Positions 1 through 6,269 are shown, counted from the first letter of the stretch. The stretch: DNA of 9,160 nucleotides from Candidatus Avipropionibacterium avicola (GCA_018715445.1 DVLP01000433.1:1-9160); one strand, 5' to 3'. Notes: generated from the sequence alone by a model not told the origin. Translations and numbers: made by a program.

Positions 1-2818
1 AACGCCGATACTTGGTGTGCGTGTATCCCAGGTCTGGCAGCAGTTCTTGTCCTTCGGACCACACGGCCAGGCTCAACGGATCCCACTGGTTGTGGCCGTA
101 CTTCGGAGTCAACAGCAGGTACGCCTGGCTGGGGTTGGCCTGCTCCGGCGGCTCGGCCTCGTCCCGGTCGGCACGAGCGGCCTCATCGAGCAGGGCCAGG
201 GTGATGACGCCCATCTTGAAGCCACCGGAATCGGCGTGCTGACCGGTGCAGGTGAACCGGATGTGGTGTTCCCCCGCGTCGAGGGCAAGCTGTCCCAGGG
301 TGACGAACTCGCCGGAACCGCTGCCGGAGTTGAAGAAGTCGTGCTCGGCGATCACCTCGTCATCGACCGCGATCTCGTACTGTCCGTACGTCCCGGCATG
401 GAACGGCAACAGGTCCAGGTCGTAGGTGTCACCGTCCTCGACCTCGAAGGCGAAGGTCACCGTTGCTCCCGCCCCGGAGGCCTCCAACTGCATCGTGCCG
501 CTGGCGGCGAACTCCACCACGTCGACGGAGTGGTCGGTGACCTCGAGCTCGGGGAACTGGTGCAGCGTGCCGAACGGACCCGTGGCCGGCACACCGCCTC
601 GTGACAGCCGAGCGACCCCGCCGCCACCGAAGGCGACCGATCCGACTCCGAACTCCGGTTGGCTCGCGGTCGAGGCCGCCCAGGTGTCCGCCATCGGGAA
701 CAGCTTGCCGTCGGGATACACCAGCACATTGGGGATCCGGCTCGATGCGTTGAGCACCGCCATGTCGGCCACCAGGTCGAGATCGGTGAAGCGCCGCCCG
801 GTGCGTGGCGAGGAGTAGCCCTCGGCATCGGACCACCCCTTGGCGGCCGCCGCGATCCGGAACAACCCGTTCACCGACTGCAGGTGGTAGGAGAGCGTCG
901 TCTCCTTCCAGAAGCCGTCGAACAGGAAGCCCAACCGGAGGTACTCCTCGGTGTAGTCGACGACCTCGTGGATCAGGCTGGAGTCACCGAGGGTCTTGCC
1001 CAGGGTCGCGATCCCGACATAGCTGGGGTAGTCGTTGTTGTGGTAGCGCAACATGAAGGTGCGCAGCCATTCGATCGACGGCCAGATCATCTTGTCGACG
1101 ATCATCGCCCGGACGTCGTCGCCGGTCTCGGCCGACAGGACGTCAAGGGCATCGGTCTGCAGCACCAACGCCAGGGCACCACCGAGGTCGCTCATCGCGC
1201 TCAGCTCGGAGGTCGACCAGCGCGACCAGGTGCCGCCCCACCAGTGGTTGCGGGGAGTCGCGGCCGGTGCGACCGGGCGGTTCAGCCACGGGTACTCGTT
1301 GGTCGGGACCCATCCCGGATAGACCTGGGCGAACCGGTGCAACACCCGGGCCGCCCCCAGCGGGTCGGTCTGGGCGAGCCCGACGAGCTTGCCGTAGACG
1401 TGGCTGCGTTGGCGGAACCACAGATGGGCGCTGAGGAAGTAGCGCTTGCCGTCGGCATCCTCGTGGTACGGATAACTCACCTCGTCGCCGAGGCGATTGG
1501 TGACCACGAGTTCCTTGTCCTCAGGGAAATCGGGATGGGGATAGCGGGTCCCGGTCGACTTGGCGACCAGCACGTCAGGGTCGTCGGCCGACCAGTCGAA
1601 GGTGTTGTTGGGGTGCAGTCCCGGGTTGTCGGGCACACCGCAGAAGGTGAAGCCGGTCCGGTCGGGCACCAGGGCGATCAGCGCGGCCACCTCGTCCGAC
1701 GGCTCGACCGGTTCGACCGTCGTGCCACCGGTCGGTGGATGGGGCTGGTTCTGCTCGAGACGGTCGCCGGCGGCGATCAGGTCCTCCCGGTCGAAGGTGG
1801 CGATCACCACCTGGTCGTCCCCGGAACGGGCCCGGATCCGGATCCGGACCTGGTACTGCCCTTCGGCGGTCGGACCCTCGTGCTCGAAGCTGGTCACCGA
1901 CCCCTGGCGGGCGGTCTTCATCGCCGTGGACACCTCGGCCCAGTCCTGGCCGGGCGCCCGCCAGTCGACGCCGATCTGGTCGGCGACCGTCGACTCGTCG
2001 AGCGCGACGGTGAGTCGCTTGTGGGTGAAGTCGACGTAGTCGAGGCGGACCTCGGGTCGGCCCAGGGTCGGGGCGGTGCGCCCGGAGGCGAGTGGGGCGA
2101 GCCCGCCCAGCACGAGCCCGGCGGCCCTGTCCTGGCCGGCGATCGCGGTGGCCAGGGCTGCCGTCCCACCGGAGTAGGTGTTGTCACCGCGGCGGGTCGG
2201 CGCCGAGGTCGAGGCGGCGCGGGTCATGTCCTGGTGGTCGACGACCACGTTGAGCGAGACCGCGCTCGTGAGCGGGTCGTCGATGCCGAGCTCGGCCAGC
2301 GGGATCGCGACCTCGCAGGTGGTCGTCTCCTCCCCTGCGTCGAAGGCGCTCTCGTGGTCCTCCAACGCCGTGGTCGTGCCACCCCAGGAGAAGCTGGTGG
2401 CCGGTGACGGCTTGCGCAGCTGCACGGTGGTCGAGAAGTAGCGGCTGCCGTGGTCGACGCCGATCAGGCAGGAGACATGGGTGATCGTGGCGGCGGCAGC
2501 ACCGCTGACCCGGACGCCCACGTACAGGGTGCTGTCGTCGTGGACCGCGTGCAGCGCGGTGTCCGGCACCTCGTCGAGGGCGGCGATCGTGGTGAAGCTC
2601 TGCCAGTGCGGATCGCCCCAGCGCTCGTCGGAGAGGGTGCCGTCGAGGGTGATCCCGTCGACAGTGGTGGCGATCGTGACCAGGTCGGTCCGGTTGGCCA
2701 CCGTCGGGTCGGTCGCCGCGTCGCCGGGAGCGGCAAGGGCGCGAGTTGGGGCCCACTGGGCCAGGCCGGCAGCGGCAGCGACGGCGGAGGAGCTCAACAG
2801 GAAGGTACGGCGTTGCAT
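1..2818 (-). CDS. Secreted heparinase II/III-family polysaccharide lyase, multidomain, 3' part missing
   Basis: Open for 939 codons from ATG at 2818 to the window edge, so the C-terminus is missing. An SD-like AAGGTGG lies 7 nt before the ATG. Residues 1-29 are a Tat signal: RRTFLL at 3-8, an Ala-rich h-region and an A-L-A cleavage motif at 27-29. Residues about 50-235 resemble a CBM9/DOMON sugar-binding module (DGTLSDERW at 59-67, later a D-D-x-x-L-Y-V-G-V strand). About 255-345 looks Ig/Fn3-like. About 400-700 is helical and fits the alpha-toroid of heparinase II/III lyases, with N594/N595 and Y644-H645 as candidate active-site residues. A beta-rich module follows at about 765-873, then the typical beta-sheet motif GHNQWDPLSL at 908-917 with candidate catalytic H909. 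Expected role: beta-elimination of an uronic-acid polysaccharide outside the membrane; the substrate cannot be read. The family call is strong, the substrate unknown. Confidence 0.85.
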   Translation of the reverse strand, partial: MQRRTFLLSSSAVAAAAGLAQWAPTRALAAPGDAATDPTVANRTDLVTIATTVDGITLDGTLSDERWGDPHWQSFTTIAALDEVPDTALHAVHDDSTLYVGVRVSGAAAATITHVSCLIGVDHGSRYFSTTVQLRKPSPATSFSWGGTTTALEDHESAFDAGEETTTCEVAIPLAELGIDDPLTSAVSLNVVVDHQDMTRAASTSAPTRRGDNTYSGGTAALATAIAGQDRAAGLVLGGLAPLASGRTAPTLGRPEVRLDYVDFTHKRLTVALDESTVADQIGVDWRAPGQDWAEVSTAMKTARQGSVTSFEHEGPTAEGQYQVRIRIRARSGDDQVVIATFDREDLIAAGDRLEQNQPHPPTGGTTVEPVEPSDEVAALIALVPDRTGFTFCGVPDNPGLHPNNTFDWSADDPDVLVAKSTGTRYPHPDFPEDKELVVTNRLGDEVSYPYHEDADGKRYFLSAHLWFRQRSHVYGKLVGLAQTDPLGAARVLHRFAQVYPGWVPTNEYPWLNRPVAPAATPRNHWWGGTWSRWSTSELSAMSDLGGALALVLQTDALDVLSAETGDDVRAMIVDKMIWPSIEWLRTFMLRYHNNDYPSYVGIATLGKTLGDSSLIHEVVDYTEEYLRLGFLFDGFWKETTLSYHLQSVNGLFRIAAAAKGWSDAEGYSSPRTGRRFTDLDLVADMAVLNASSRIPNVLVYPDGKLFPMADTWAASTASQPEFGVGSVAFGGGGVARLSRGGVPATGPFGTLHQFPELEVTDHSVDVVEFAASGTMQLEASGAGATVTFAFEVEDGDTYDLDLLPFHAGTYGQYEIAVDDEVIAEHDFFNSGSGSGEFVTLGQLALDAGEHHIRFTCTGQHADSGGFKMGVITLALLDEAARADRDEAEPPEQANPSQAYLLLTPKYGHNQWDPLSLAVWSEGQELLPDLGYTHTKYRR

Positions 2819-2886
2819 CGGTGGTCCACCTTCATTGTGGTGTCGGGGTCGGGGACAGATCCGGGCCGGACTGGCCCACCGTGGTT

Positions 2887-2900
2887 TGCCAACGGTTGCA
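2887..2900. promoter_or_regulatory. LacI/GalR-type operator candidate
   Basis: TGCCAACGGTTGCA is a near-palindrome around a central CG, with 5 of 7 pairs complementary. This is the layout LacI/GalR-family regulators usually bind. It lies 69 nt upstream of the lyase start, where sugar-responsive repression would make sense. No LacI-family gene is in the window, so the assignment rests on the site alone. Confidence 0.3.
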
Positions 2901-2968
2901 CGCAGGCTCCGACGCTGTCGATGGCTGCACCCCGCACGTTACGGTTATGTTGTGACGACCTCGCCTAC

Positions 2969-2986
2969 GGGACGAGGTCTCGTCCC
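2969..2986. repeat. Perfect palindrome in the divergent intergenic gap
   Basis: GGGACGAG and CTCGTCCC form perfect 8-bp arms around a GT centre. The left half also takes part in an alternative hairpin, GACCTCG at 2957-2963 with CGAGGTC at 2973-2979. It sits between the lyase and the phosphoesterase, next to the dispersed GC repeat. It could be an operator for either gene or part of the repeat element; no T-tract follows, so it is not an obvious terminator. Confidence 0.5.
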
Positions 2987-3040
2987 TCGACCCCCGACCC
3001 CCGAGCCCGCACCACTTCGACCCCCGAGCCCGTCGAGGGG
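2984..3040 (-). repeat. Dispersed GC-rich intergenic repeat, copy A (full plus partial unit)
   Basis: On the minus strand 3040-3022 reads CCCCTCGACGGGCTCGGGG, identical to the copies at 6184 and 6216. A second partial unit in the same orientation (CGGGCTCGGGGG, 3009-2998) follows, with further CGGGGGTCGAGGG-like sequence to 2984. The unit lies wholly between divergent genes, upstream of the phosphoesterase. Confidence 0.75.
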
Positions 3041-3058
3041 CAGGTTCACCCACCCCAG

Positions 3059-3064
3059 TACGCT
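3059..3064 (+). promoter_or_regulatory. -10 candidate for a leaderless phosphoesterase transcript
   Basis: TACGCT (TANNNT type) ends 7 nt before the ATG at 3072 and no Shine-Dalgarno sequence precedes that ATG. This spacing puts the transcription start at or next to the start codon, the usual layout of actinobacterial leaderless genes. No convincing -35 is seen. Confidence 0.4.
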
Positions 3065-3071
3065 GCCGTCC

Positions 3072-4001
3072 ATGAGCGTTGCTCGAACCATCAGGAACGG
3101 ACTGGCCGCCACGGCCGGCGTCGGTGCGGCCGCCCTGGCGTGGGCCTGCGTCGAGGCGAAGACGTATGTGCTGCGTCGCCTCGACGTGCCCGTCCTGGCC
3201 CCCGGAAGCCGACCGGTGAAGGTGCTGCACCTGTCCGACCTCCACCTGCTGCCCCAGCAGGTCGACAAGCAGGAATGGGTCGCCGGGCTGGCCGGACTGG
3301 AGCCGGACCTGGTCGTCAACACCGGCGACAACACCTCCAGTGCCGAGGCCTGGCCGTACGTGGTCGCCTCCCTCGGGCGACTGCTGGACCGGCCCGGCGT
3401 GTTCGTGCACGGCTCCAACGACTACTTCGCCCCGAAGCCGAAGAACTGGCTGGACTACCTCGAGCGCGGCCACAAGGCGGGCCCGCCCGGGCCGCCCTCG
3501 GATGCCGCCAAGCGTGAGCTGCCGTGGCGTGAACTCGACCAGGTCTTCATCGACCGGGGATGGGTGCGACTCACCCAGGCCGAGACGGTGATGGAGGTGG
3601 CCGGTCAGCGCATCCTGCTGCGCGGCACCGACGACGCCCATCTCGGACTCGACGACTACCCCGCCGTGGCCGGACCCCGTCCGGACGGAGTGACCCTGCA
3701 GCTCGGGGTGACCCATGCGCCCTACCTGCGGGTGCTCGACGCGATGACCGCCGACGGCGCCGACCTGCTCCTGGCCGGCCACACCCACGGCGGCCAGGTC
3801 TGTGTGCCGGGCTTCGGAGCACTGGTCACCAACTGCGACCTGGACGCTGCCCGGGTCAAGGGACTGTCACGCCACGTCCATGACGGTCGGGTCGCCGCAC
3901 TGCACGTCTCGGCAGGGCTCGGGACCTCGCCGTACGCCCCGATCCGGTTCGCCTGCCGGCCTGAGGCGACCCTGCTCCGACTGGTCCCTCGCACGGCCTG
4001 A
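3072..4001 (+). CDS. Membrane-anchored metallophosphoesterase (calcineurin-like, YkuE-type)
   Basis: 309 residues. The frame is open far upstream, but the ATG at 3072 begins the family-like N-terminus and has a -10 element 7 nt before it. Residues about 8-26 form a hydrophobic segment, probably a membrane anchor. The two-metal phosphoesterase motifs are present in order: SDLH at 55-58 (D56, H58), GDN at 85-87 (D86), GSND at 114-117, THAP at 214-217 (H215) and GHTHGG at 236-241 (H237, H239). The third motif is GSND where most members have GNH(D/E); I recall this variant from other actinobacterial homologues. Relatives often sit next to class A penicillin-binding proteins, which hints at envelope or lipid phosphate-ester hydrolysis, but no such gene is visible here and the substrate is unknown. 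The next gene is tRNA-Pro, 80 nt downstream. Confidence 0.88.
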   Translation: MSVARTIRNGLAATAGVGAAALAWACVEAKTYVLRRLDVPVLAPGSRPVKVLHLSDLHLLPQQVDKQEWVAGLAGLEPDLVVNTGDNTSSAEAWPYVVASLGRLLDRPGVFVHGSNDYFAPKPKNWLDYLERGHKAGPPGPPSDAAKRELPWRELDQVFIDRGWVRLTQAETVMEVAGQRILLRGTDDAHLGLDDYPAVAGPRPDGVTLQLGVTHAPYLRVLDAMTADGADLLLAGHTHGGQVCVPGFGALVTNCDLDAARVKGLSRHVHDGRVAALHVSAGLGTSPYAPIRFACRPEATLLRLVPRTA

Positions 4002-4020
4002 TCCGGCATCCGGGGCCAAG

Positions 4021-4049
4021 ATGACCTCGCCCGAGGTTTGGGCTAGACT
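4021..4049 (+). promoter_or_regulatory. tRNA-Pro promoter
   Basis: ATGACC (4021-4026), a 17-nt spacer and TAGACT (4044-4049) form a good housekeeping-type promoter. Transcription would begin near 4056, about 26 nt before the mature tRNA. A small CCTCG/CGAGG hairpin followed by TTT (4025-4039) overlaps it and might end phosphoesterase transcripts. Confidence 0.5.
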
Positions 4050-4081
4050 CTTCGAGGTTCAGTTGCCGATCGGCGGCTGAT

Positions 4082-4156
<75 letters not shown>

Positions 4157-4163
4157 ACTGATC

Positions 4164-4209
4164 GGAATGGCTCGACCCACGCATTGTGGGGTCGGGCCAT
4201 TCCGCATTT
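4164..4209 (+). terminator. Intrinsic terminator of tRNA-Pro
   Basis: A long stem begins 9 nt after the tRNA: GGAATGGC (4164-4171) pairs with GCCATTCC (4196-4203). The stem continues inward through a T-G wobble and CGACCC/GGGTCG; an alternative register extends it to CCCAC/GTGGG with one bulged G and a GCATT loop. A short GCATTTC run follows. The strength and place fit a tRNA terminator. Confidence 0.8.
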
Positions 4210-4256
4210 CTGCCCCATCCAACTCCCTCGCCCAGCCCTGCCACCGGCCTCGCGCT

Positions 4257-4327
4257 GCAAACTGTCGCGTCCACAGCGTCGGCATCGACACAGGGTGGAT
4301 GCCGACGCCCAGGAGACGACAGTTTGT
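4257..4327. repeat. Two-tier inverted repeat upstream of ridA
   Basis: Outer arms CAAACTGTCG (4258-4267) and CGACAGTTTG (4317-4326) are perfect over 10 bp, and G4257-T4327 adds a wobble. Inner arms CGTCGGCATC (4277-4286) and GATGCCGACG (4298-4307) are perfect over 10 bp around an 11-nt loop. The tiers are separated by 9 nt on each side, a symmetric internal loop. The right outer arm also begins a local palindrome, CGACA-GTT-TGTCG (4317-4329), just before the ridA -10. Confidence 0.8.
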
Positions 4328-4341
4328 CGGCCACCCCCATG

Positions 4342-4372
4342 TAGATTCGGCGACAGACGACCAACCGAGGAG
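4342..4372 (+). promoter_or_regulatory. ridA -10 element and ribosome binding site
   Basis: TAGATT (4342-4347) is a plausible -10. GAGGAG (4367-4372) lies 7 nt before the ATG at 4380 and fixes this start, although the frame is open much further upstream through the tRNA. The expected -35 zone (about 4318-4324) falls in the palindrome CGACA-GTT-TGTCG, so a bound repressor or folded arm there would block initiation. Confidence 0.5.
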
Positions 4373-4379
4373 ACCTGCG

Positions 4380-4757
4380 ATGACCCGCTCCGTGATCCAC
4401 ACCGCCGACGCCCCGCCGCCGGCCGGCCCGTACAGCCAGGGCGTCCTGGGTGGCGGGCTGTTCTTCACTGCCGGGTTCGGACCGCAGGATCCCGAGACCG
4501 GCGAGGTGGCCGAGACCGTCGGCGAGCAGACCCGTCAGGTGTTGCGCAATGTCGAGGCTGCGCTGAAGGCCCAGGGGCTCTCGCTCGACGACGTGGTCAA
4601 GGTGACGGCCTACCTGCAACACCTGAAGCGCGACTTCGAGGAGTACAACGCCGTCTACGGCGACGTCTTCGCCCAGCCGTACCCCGCTCGCACCACTGTC
4701 GGAGCCGAGCTCTACGACATCCTGGTCGAGATCGACGTCGTCGCGGTGGCGAGCTGA
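4380..4757 (+). CDS. ridA: RidA/YjgF family enamine/imine deaminase
   Basis: 125 residues, the usual length of this small cytosolic trimeric family. RidA proteins hydrolyse reactive enamine/imine intermediates released by PLP enzymes such as threonine dehydratase, giving ketoacids and ammonia and so protecting PLP enzymes. Family marks are GPYSQG (16-21, with Y18), FFTAGFGPQDPETG (28-41), a helix with TRQVLRNVEAAL (51-62), VVKVTAYL (72-79) and YPARTT (101-106). R104 corresponds to the substrate-carboxylate-binding arginine of E. coli RidA, and E117 lies in the closing VEIDVVA strand. These residues suggest an active deaminase rather than a divergent subgroup member. The gene has its own promoter behind the large inverted repeat and is followed 60 nt later by the histidine phosphatase; no functional link between the two is evident. 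Confidence 0.93.
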   Translation: MTRSVIHTADAPPPAGPYSQGVLGGGLFFTAGFGPQDPETGEVAETVGEQTRQVLRNVEAALKAQGLSLDDVVKVTAYLQHLKRDFEEYNAVYGDVFAQPYPARTTVGAELYDILVEIDVVAVAS

Positions 4758-4758
4758 C

Positions 4759-4780
4759 TCCTCGACGGACTCGGGTGCCG
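4759..4780 (+). repeat. Dispersed GC-rich intergenic repeat, copy B (degenerate)
   Basis: CTCGACGGACTCGGG-TGCCG aligns with CTCGACGGGCTCGGGGTGCG of the copy at 6184, with one substitution, one deletion and one late mismatch. It starts directly after the ridA stop codon and fills the first third of the ridA-phosphatase gap. Confidence 0.55.
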
Positions 4781-4804
4781 ATCCGCCGGCGTCAGCGTCT
4801 CTCC

Positions 4805-4810
4805 TAGGAT
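4805..4810 (+). promoter_or_regulatory. -10 candidate for a leaderless phosphatase transcript
   Basis: TAGGAT stands exactly 7 nt before the ATG at 4818, the same layout as at 3059. No Shine-Dalgarno sequence is visible between it and the start codon. This implies that the phosphatase can be transcribed apart from ridA. Confidence 0.45.
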
Positions 4811-4817
4811 CGATGCC

Positions 4818-5486
4818 ATGCGCCTGCTGCTGATCCGTCACGGACAGACCCCCAACAATGTCTCCGGCACCCTCGACACCGCGATCCCCGGTGCCGGCCT
4901 CACCGCACTGGGCCACACCCAGGCCGAGGCCGTACCGGACGCGCTGGCCGACGAGCAGATCGCCGGACTGTACGTGTCACGCCTGGTCCGCACCCACCTG
5001 ACGGCAGCCCCGCTCGCCACCGCACGGGGGCTCGAGGCTCGGGTCCAGCCCGGACTGGAGGAGATCTCGGCCGGGAAGTACGAACTCGACAGCAGTGCCG
5101 AGGCCGTCAGCGCCTATCGGGACTGCTGTGCTGCCTGGGTGCACGGTCGACTCGACGACACCCTGGGTGAGAGCGGTCATGACTTTCTGGGCCGCTACCG
5201 CTCAGCCCTGGGCACGATCGCCGAGGCTCATGGCGCCGACGACACCGTGGCCGTGGTGAGCCACGGTGCCGCCATCAGGATCTTCAGCGAGATCTCGACC
5301 GGGATGGACCCGGACGGTCATCACGAGCGTCGACTGCGCAACACCGGGATGGTCATCCTGACCGGAGATCCCCGTACTGGTTGGGAACTGACCGACTGGA
5401 ACGAGCATCCGGTCGGCGGCAGCCACCTCAGCGGGGATGCCTCCCATGACGTGACCGCCGACGACGAGGCCGCGCCGACCGCCTGA
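4818..5486 (+). CDS. Histidine phosphatase family protein (phosphoglycerate mutase-like)
   Basis: 222 residues. It begins LLLIRHGQT, with the catalytic RHG at 7-9 (H8 forms the phosphohistidine). Other expected active-site residues are R58 in SRLVRT (54-59), E81/E82 in GLEEISAGKYE, and H149 in VVSHGAAIR (147-154). These complete the branch-1 histidine phosphatase set and suggest a cytosolic phosphomonoesterase; there is no signal peptide. The sequence resembles broad-specificity phosphatases more than glycolytic mutases, and the substrate cannot be told. The tail after about residue 200 is polar, acidic and probably disordered. The gene converges with the DinB gene; its stop codon lies inside a terminator-like hairpin. 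Confidence 0.9.
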   Translation: MRLLLIRHGQTPNNVSGTLDTAIPGAGLTALGHTQAEAVPDALADEQIAGLYVSRLVRTHLTAAPLATARGLEARVQPGLEEISAGKYELDSSAEAVSAYRDCCAAWVHGRLDDTLGESGHDFLGRYRSALGTIAEAHGADDTVAVVSHGAAIRIFSEISTGMDPDGHHERRLRNTGMVILTGDPRTGWELTDWNEHPVGGSHLSGDASHDVTADDEAAPTA

Positions 5487-5503
5487 GCTGCAGCGGGGTT
5501 TTT
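5479..5503 (+). terminator. Intrinsic terminator overlapping the phosphatase stop codon
   Basis: CCG-(C)-CTG (5479-5485) can pair with CAG-CGG (5491-5496) around an AGCTG loop, leaving one bulged C. GG and five T residues (5499-5503) follow. The stem is modest, but place and T-tract fit a terminator between convergent genes. A second fold, GGGG/CCCC across the T-run (5495-5508), is possible. Confidence 0.5.
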
Positions 5504-5504
5504 A

Positions 5505-5524
5505 CCCCTCGACGAGCTCGGGGG
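5505..5524 (+). repeat. Dispersed GC-rich intergenic repeat, copy C
   Basis: CCCCTCGACGAGCTCGGGG differs from the 6184 and 6216 copies at one position (A for G at 5514). Like copy A it is followed by G-TCG. It fills the gap between two convergent genes and is followed by a run of eight G residues (5527-5534). Confidence 0.75.
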
Positions 5525-5546
5525 TCGGGGGGGGACGAGCGTGACC

Positions 5547-6107
5547 TCAGGTGAGGGCTGCCTCGGCCAGGTCGTTGAGCTCGTAGGCGCCACGGCCGTC
5601 GATCGACTCGCGGATGATGTCGGCGTGGCCGGCATGGCGGGCGTACTCCTCGACGGCATGCATCGCGACCCAGCGGGCCGGCCAGGTGTCGAGGTCGGAC
5701 GGGAACCAGGGCTGGTCCGGGACCGGGATCCGACGCTCCAGATCGGTCGTGCTGATCACCGTCTCGGCCCAGGTGGCGAGCTCATGGAGCTCGGCGATCA
5801 GGATCTCGGCGGTGTCGTCGTCGCGGACACCTTTGGGCTCGACGGCGCCGGCAGCCCAGTCATGCTCGTCGTACTCCACCGTGGCGGGGTCGAAATCGAC
5901 CGAGAGCTGGGCGAGCAGGCCCTTGCGGCTGACGAACAGGACGTGACGCGCGACCGCGGCCAGGCTCATCGCCGATGCGCTCGGGGTGGCACGGATCTGC
6001 TCAGGCGTCAGCCCGTGCAGGCTGGCAGCGATCTGACGCAGCTGGTTGGCCGCGAACGCGGCGAGCGCGTCGTTCTCGGTGGTGACGGTGCGGGTGAGGA
6101 ACCCCAT
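5547..6107 (-). CDS. DinB family protein (DUF664 type, probably mycothiol-linked)
   Basis: 186 residues. A strong SD, AAGGAG (6119-6114), lies 6 nt before the ATG. The N-terminus ([17 protein letters not shown]), the VARHVLFV helix with H55, and the C-terminal motif [22 protein letters not shown] (146-167; H150, H158, H161) followed by IDG are typical of the DUF664 branch of the DinB/YfiT four-helix superfamily. These proteins usually bind a divalent metal through three histidines; several actinobacterial relatives are mycothiol-dependent transferases or isomerases, so a thiol-transfer or detoxification role is likely but not shown. There is no signal peptide. The gene lies downstream of lon on the same strand, but the 162-nt gap with repeats and an operator-like site argues for separate transcription. 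Confidence 0.85.
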   Translation of the reverse strand: MGFLTRTVTTENDALAAFAANQLRQIAASLHGLTPEQIRATPSASAMSLAAVARHVLFVSRKGLLAQLSVDFDPATVEYDEHDWAAGAVEPKGVRDDDTAEILIAELHELATWAETVISTTDLERRIPVPDQPWFPSDLDTWPARWVAMHAVEEYARHAGHADIIRESIDGRGAYELNDLAEAALT

Positions 6108-6163
6108 GATGATCTCCTTCGGTGGGTGGGAACCGGACTGGAAACCATCATGGGGCCCTCTGT

Positions 6164-6178
6164 GGACACTTTCTGTCC
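6164..6178. promoter_or_regulatory. Operator candidate upstream of the DinB gene
   Basis: GGACA-CTTTC-TGTCC is a perfect 5-bp inverted repeat, 57 nt upstream of the DinB start. It is the only AT-relieved stretch in a very GC-rich gap. It fits a dimeric regulator near the promoter; no clear -35/-10 pair was found around it, so its role is inferred from place and symmetry only. Confidence 0.4.
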
Positions 6179-6182
6179 TAAT

Positions 6183-6234
6183 GCCCCTCGACGGGCTCGG
6201 GGTGCGTTCGGGCAGCCCCTCGACGGGCTCGGGG
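6183..6234 (+). repeat. Dispersed GC-rich intergenic repeat, copies D1 and D2 in tandem
   Basis: GCCCCTCGACGGGCTCGGGG occurs exactly at 6183-6202 and again at 6215-6234, a 32-nt period, with TGCGTTCGGGCA between. D2 is followed by GG-CGTT, resembling the TGCGTT after D1. The pair lies between lon and the DinB gene. Confidence 0.85.
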
Positions 6235-6245
6235 GGCGTTGTGGG

Positions 6246-6261
6246 CCCCCGAGCTCGGGGG
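6246..6261. repeat. Perfect 16-bp palindrome downstream of lon
   Basis: CCCCCGAGCTCGGGGG is fully self-complementary and stands 8 nt past the lon stop codon. It contains CTCGGGGG, the right end of the dispersed repeat, in both orientations, so it may be a head-to-head remnant of that element. It could act as a 3' stabilising or terminating hairpin for lon, but no T-tract follows on the minus strand. Confidence 0.6.
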
Positions 6262-6269
6262 CGTGGGCG

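Noticed and set aside
659..2407. 582-codon open frame on the plus strand
   Set aside because: It is antisense, codon-for-codon, to the exported lyase. High third-position GC keeps this frame free of stops; the translation is low-complexity G/R/V-rich and shows no family motif.
2481..3071. Upstream extension of the phosphoesterase frame
   Set aside because: It would overlap the 5' end of the divergent lyase gene and the intergenic repeat, and its translation is unlike the family. The ATG at 3072 gives the usual membrane-anchor start.
2832..3788. 318-codon open frame on the minus strand
   Set aside because: Antisense to the metallophosphoesterase, whose five metal motifs are clear; the shadow crosses the repeat-bearing gap.
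6246..6261. Palindrome as a classical lon terminator
   Set aside because: There is no T-tract on the minus strand after it and no loop between the arms; kept only as a repeat/hairpin.
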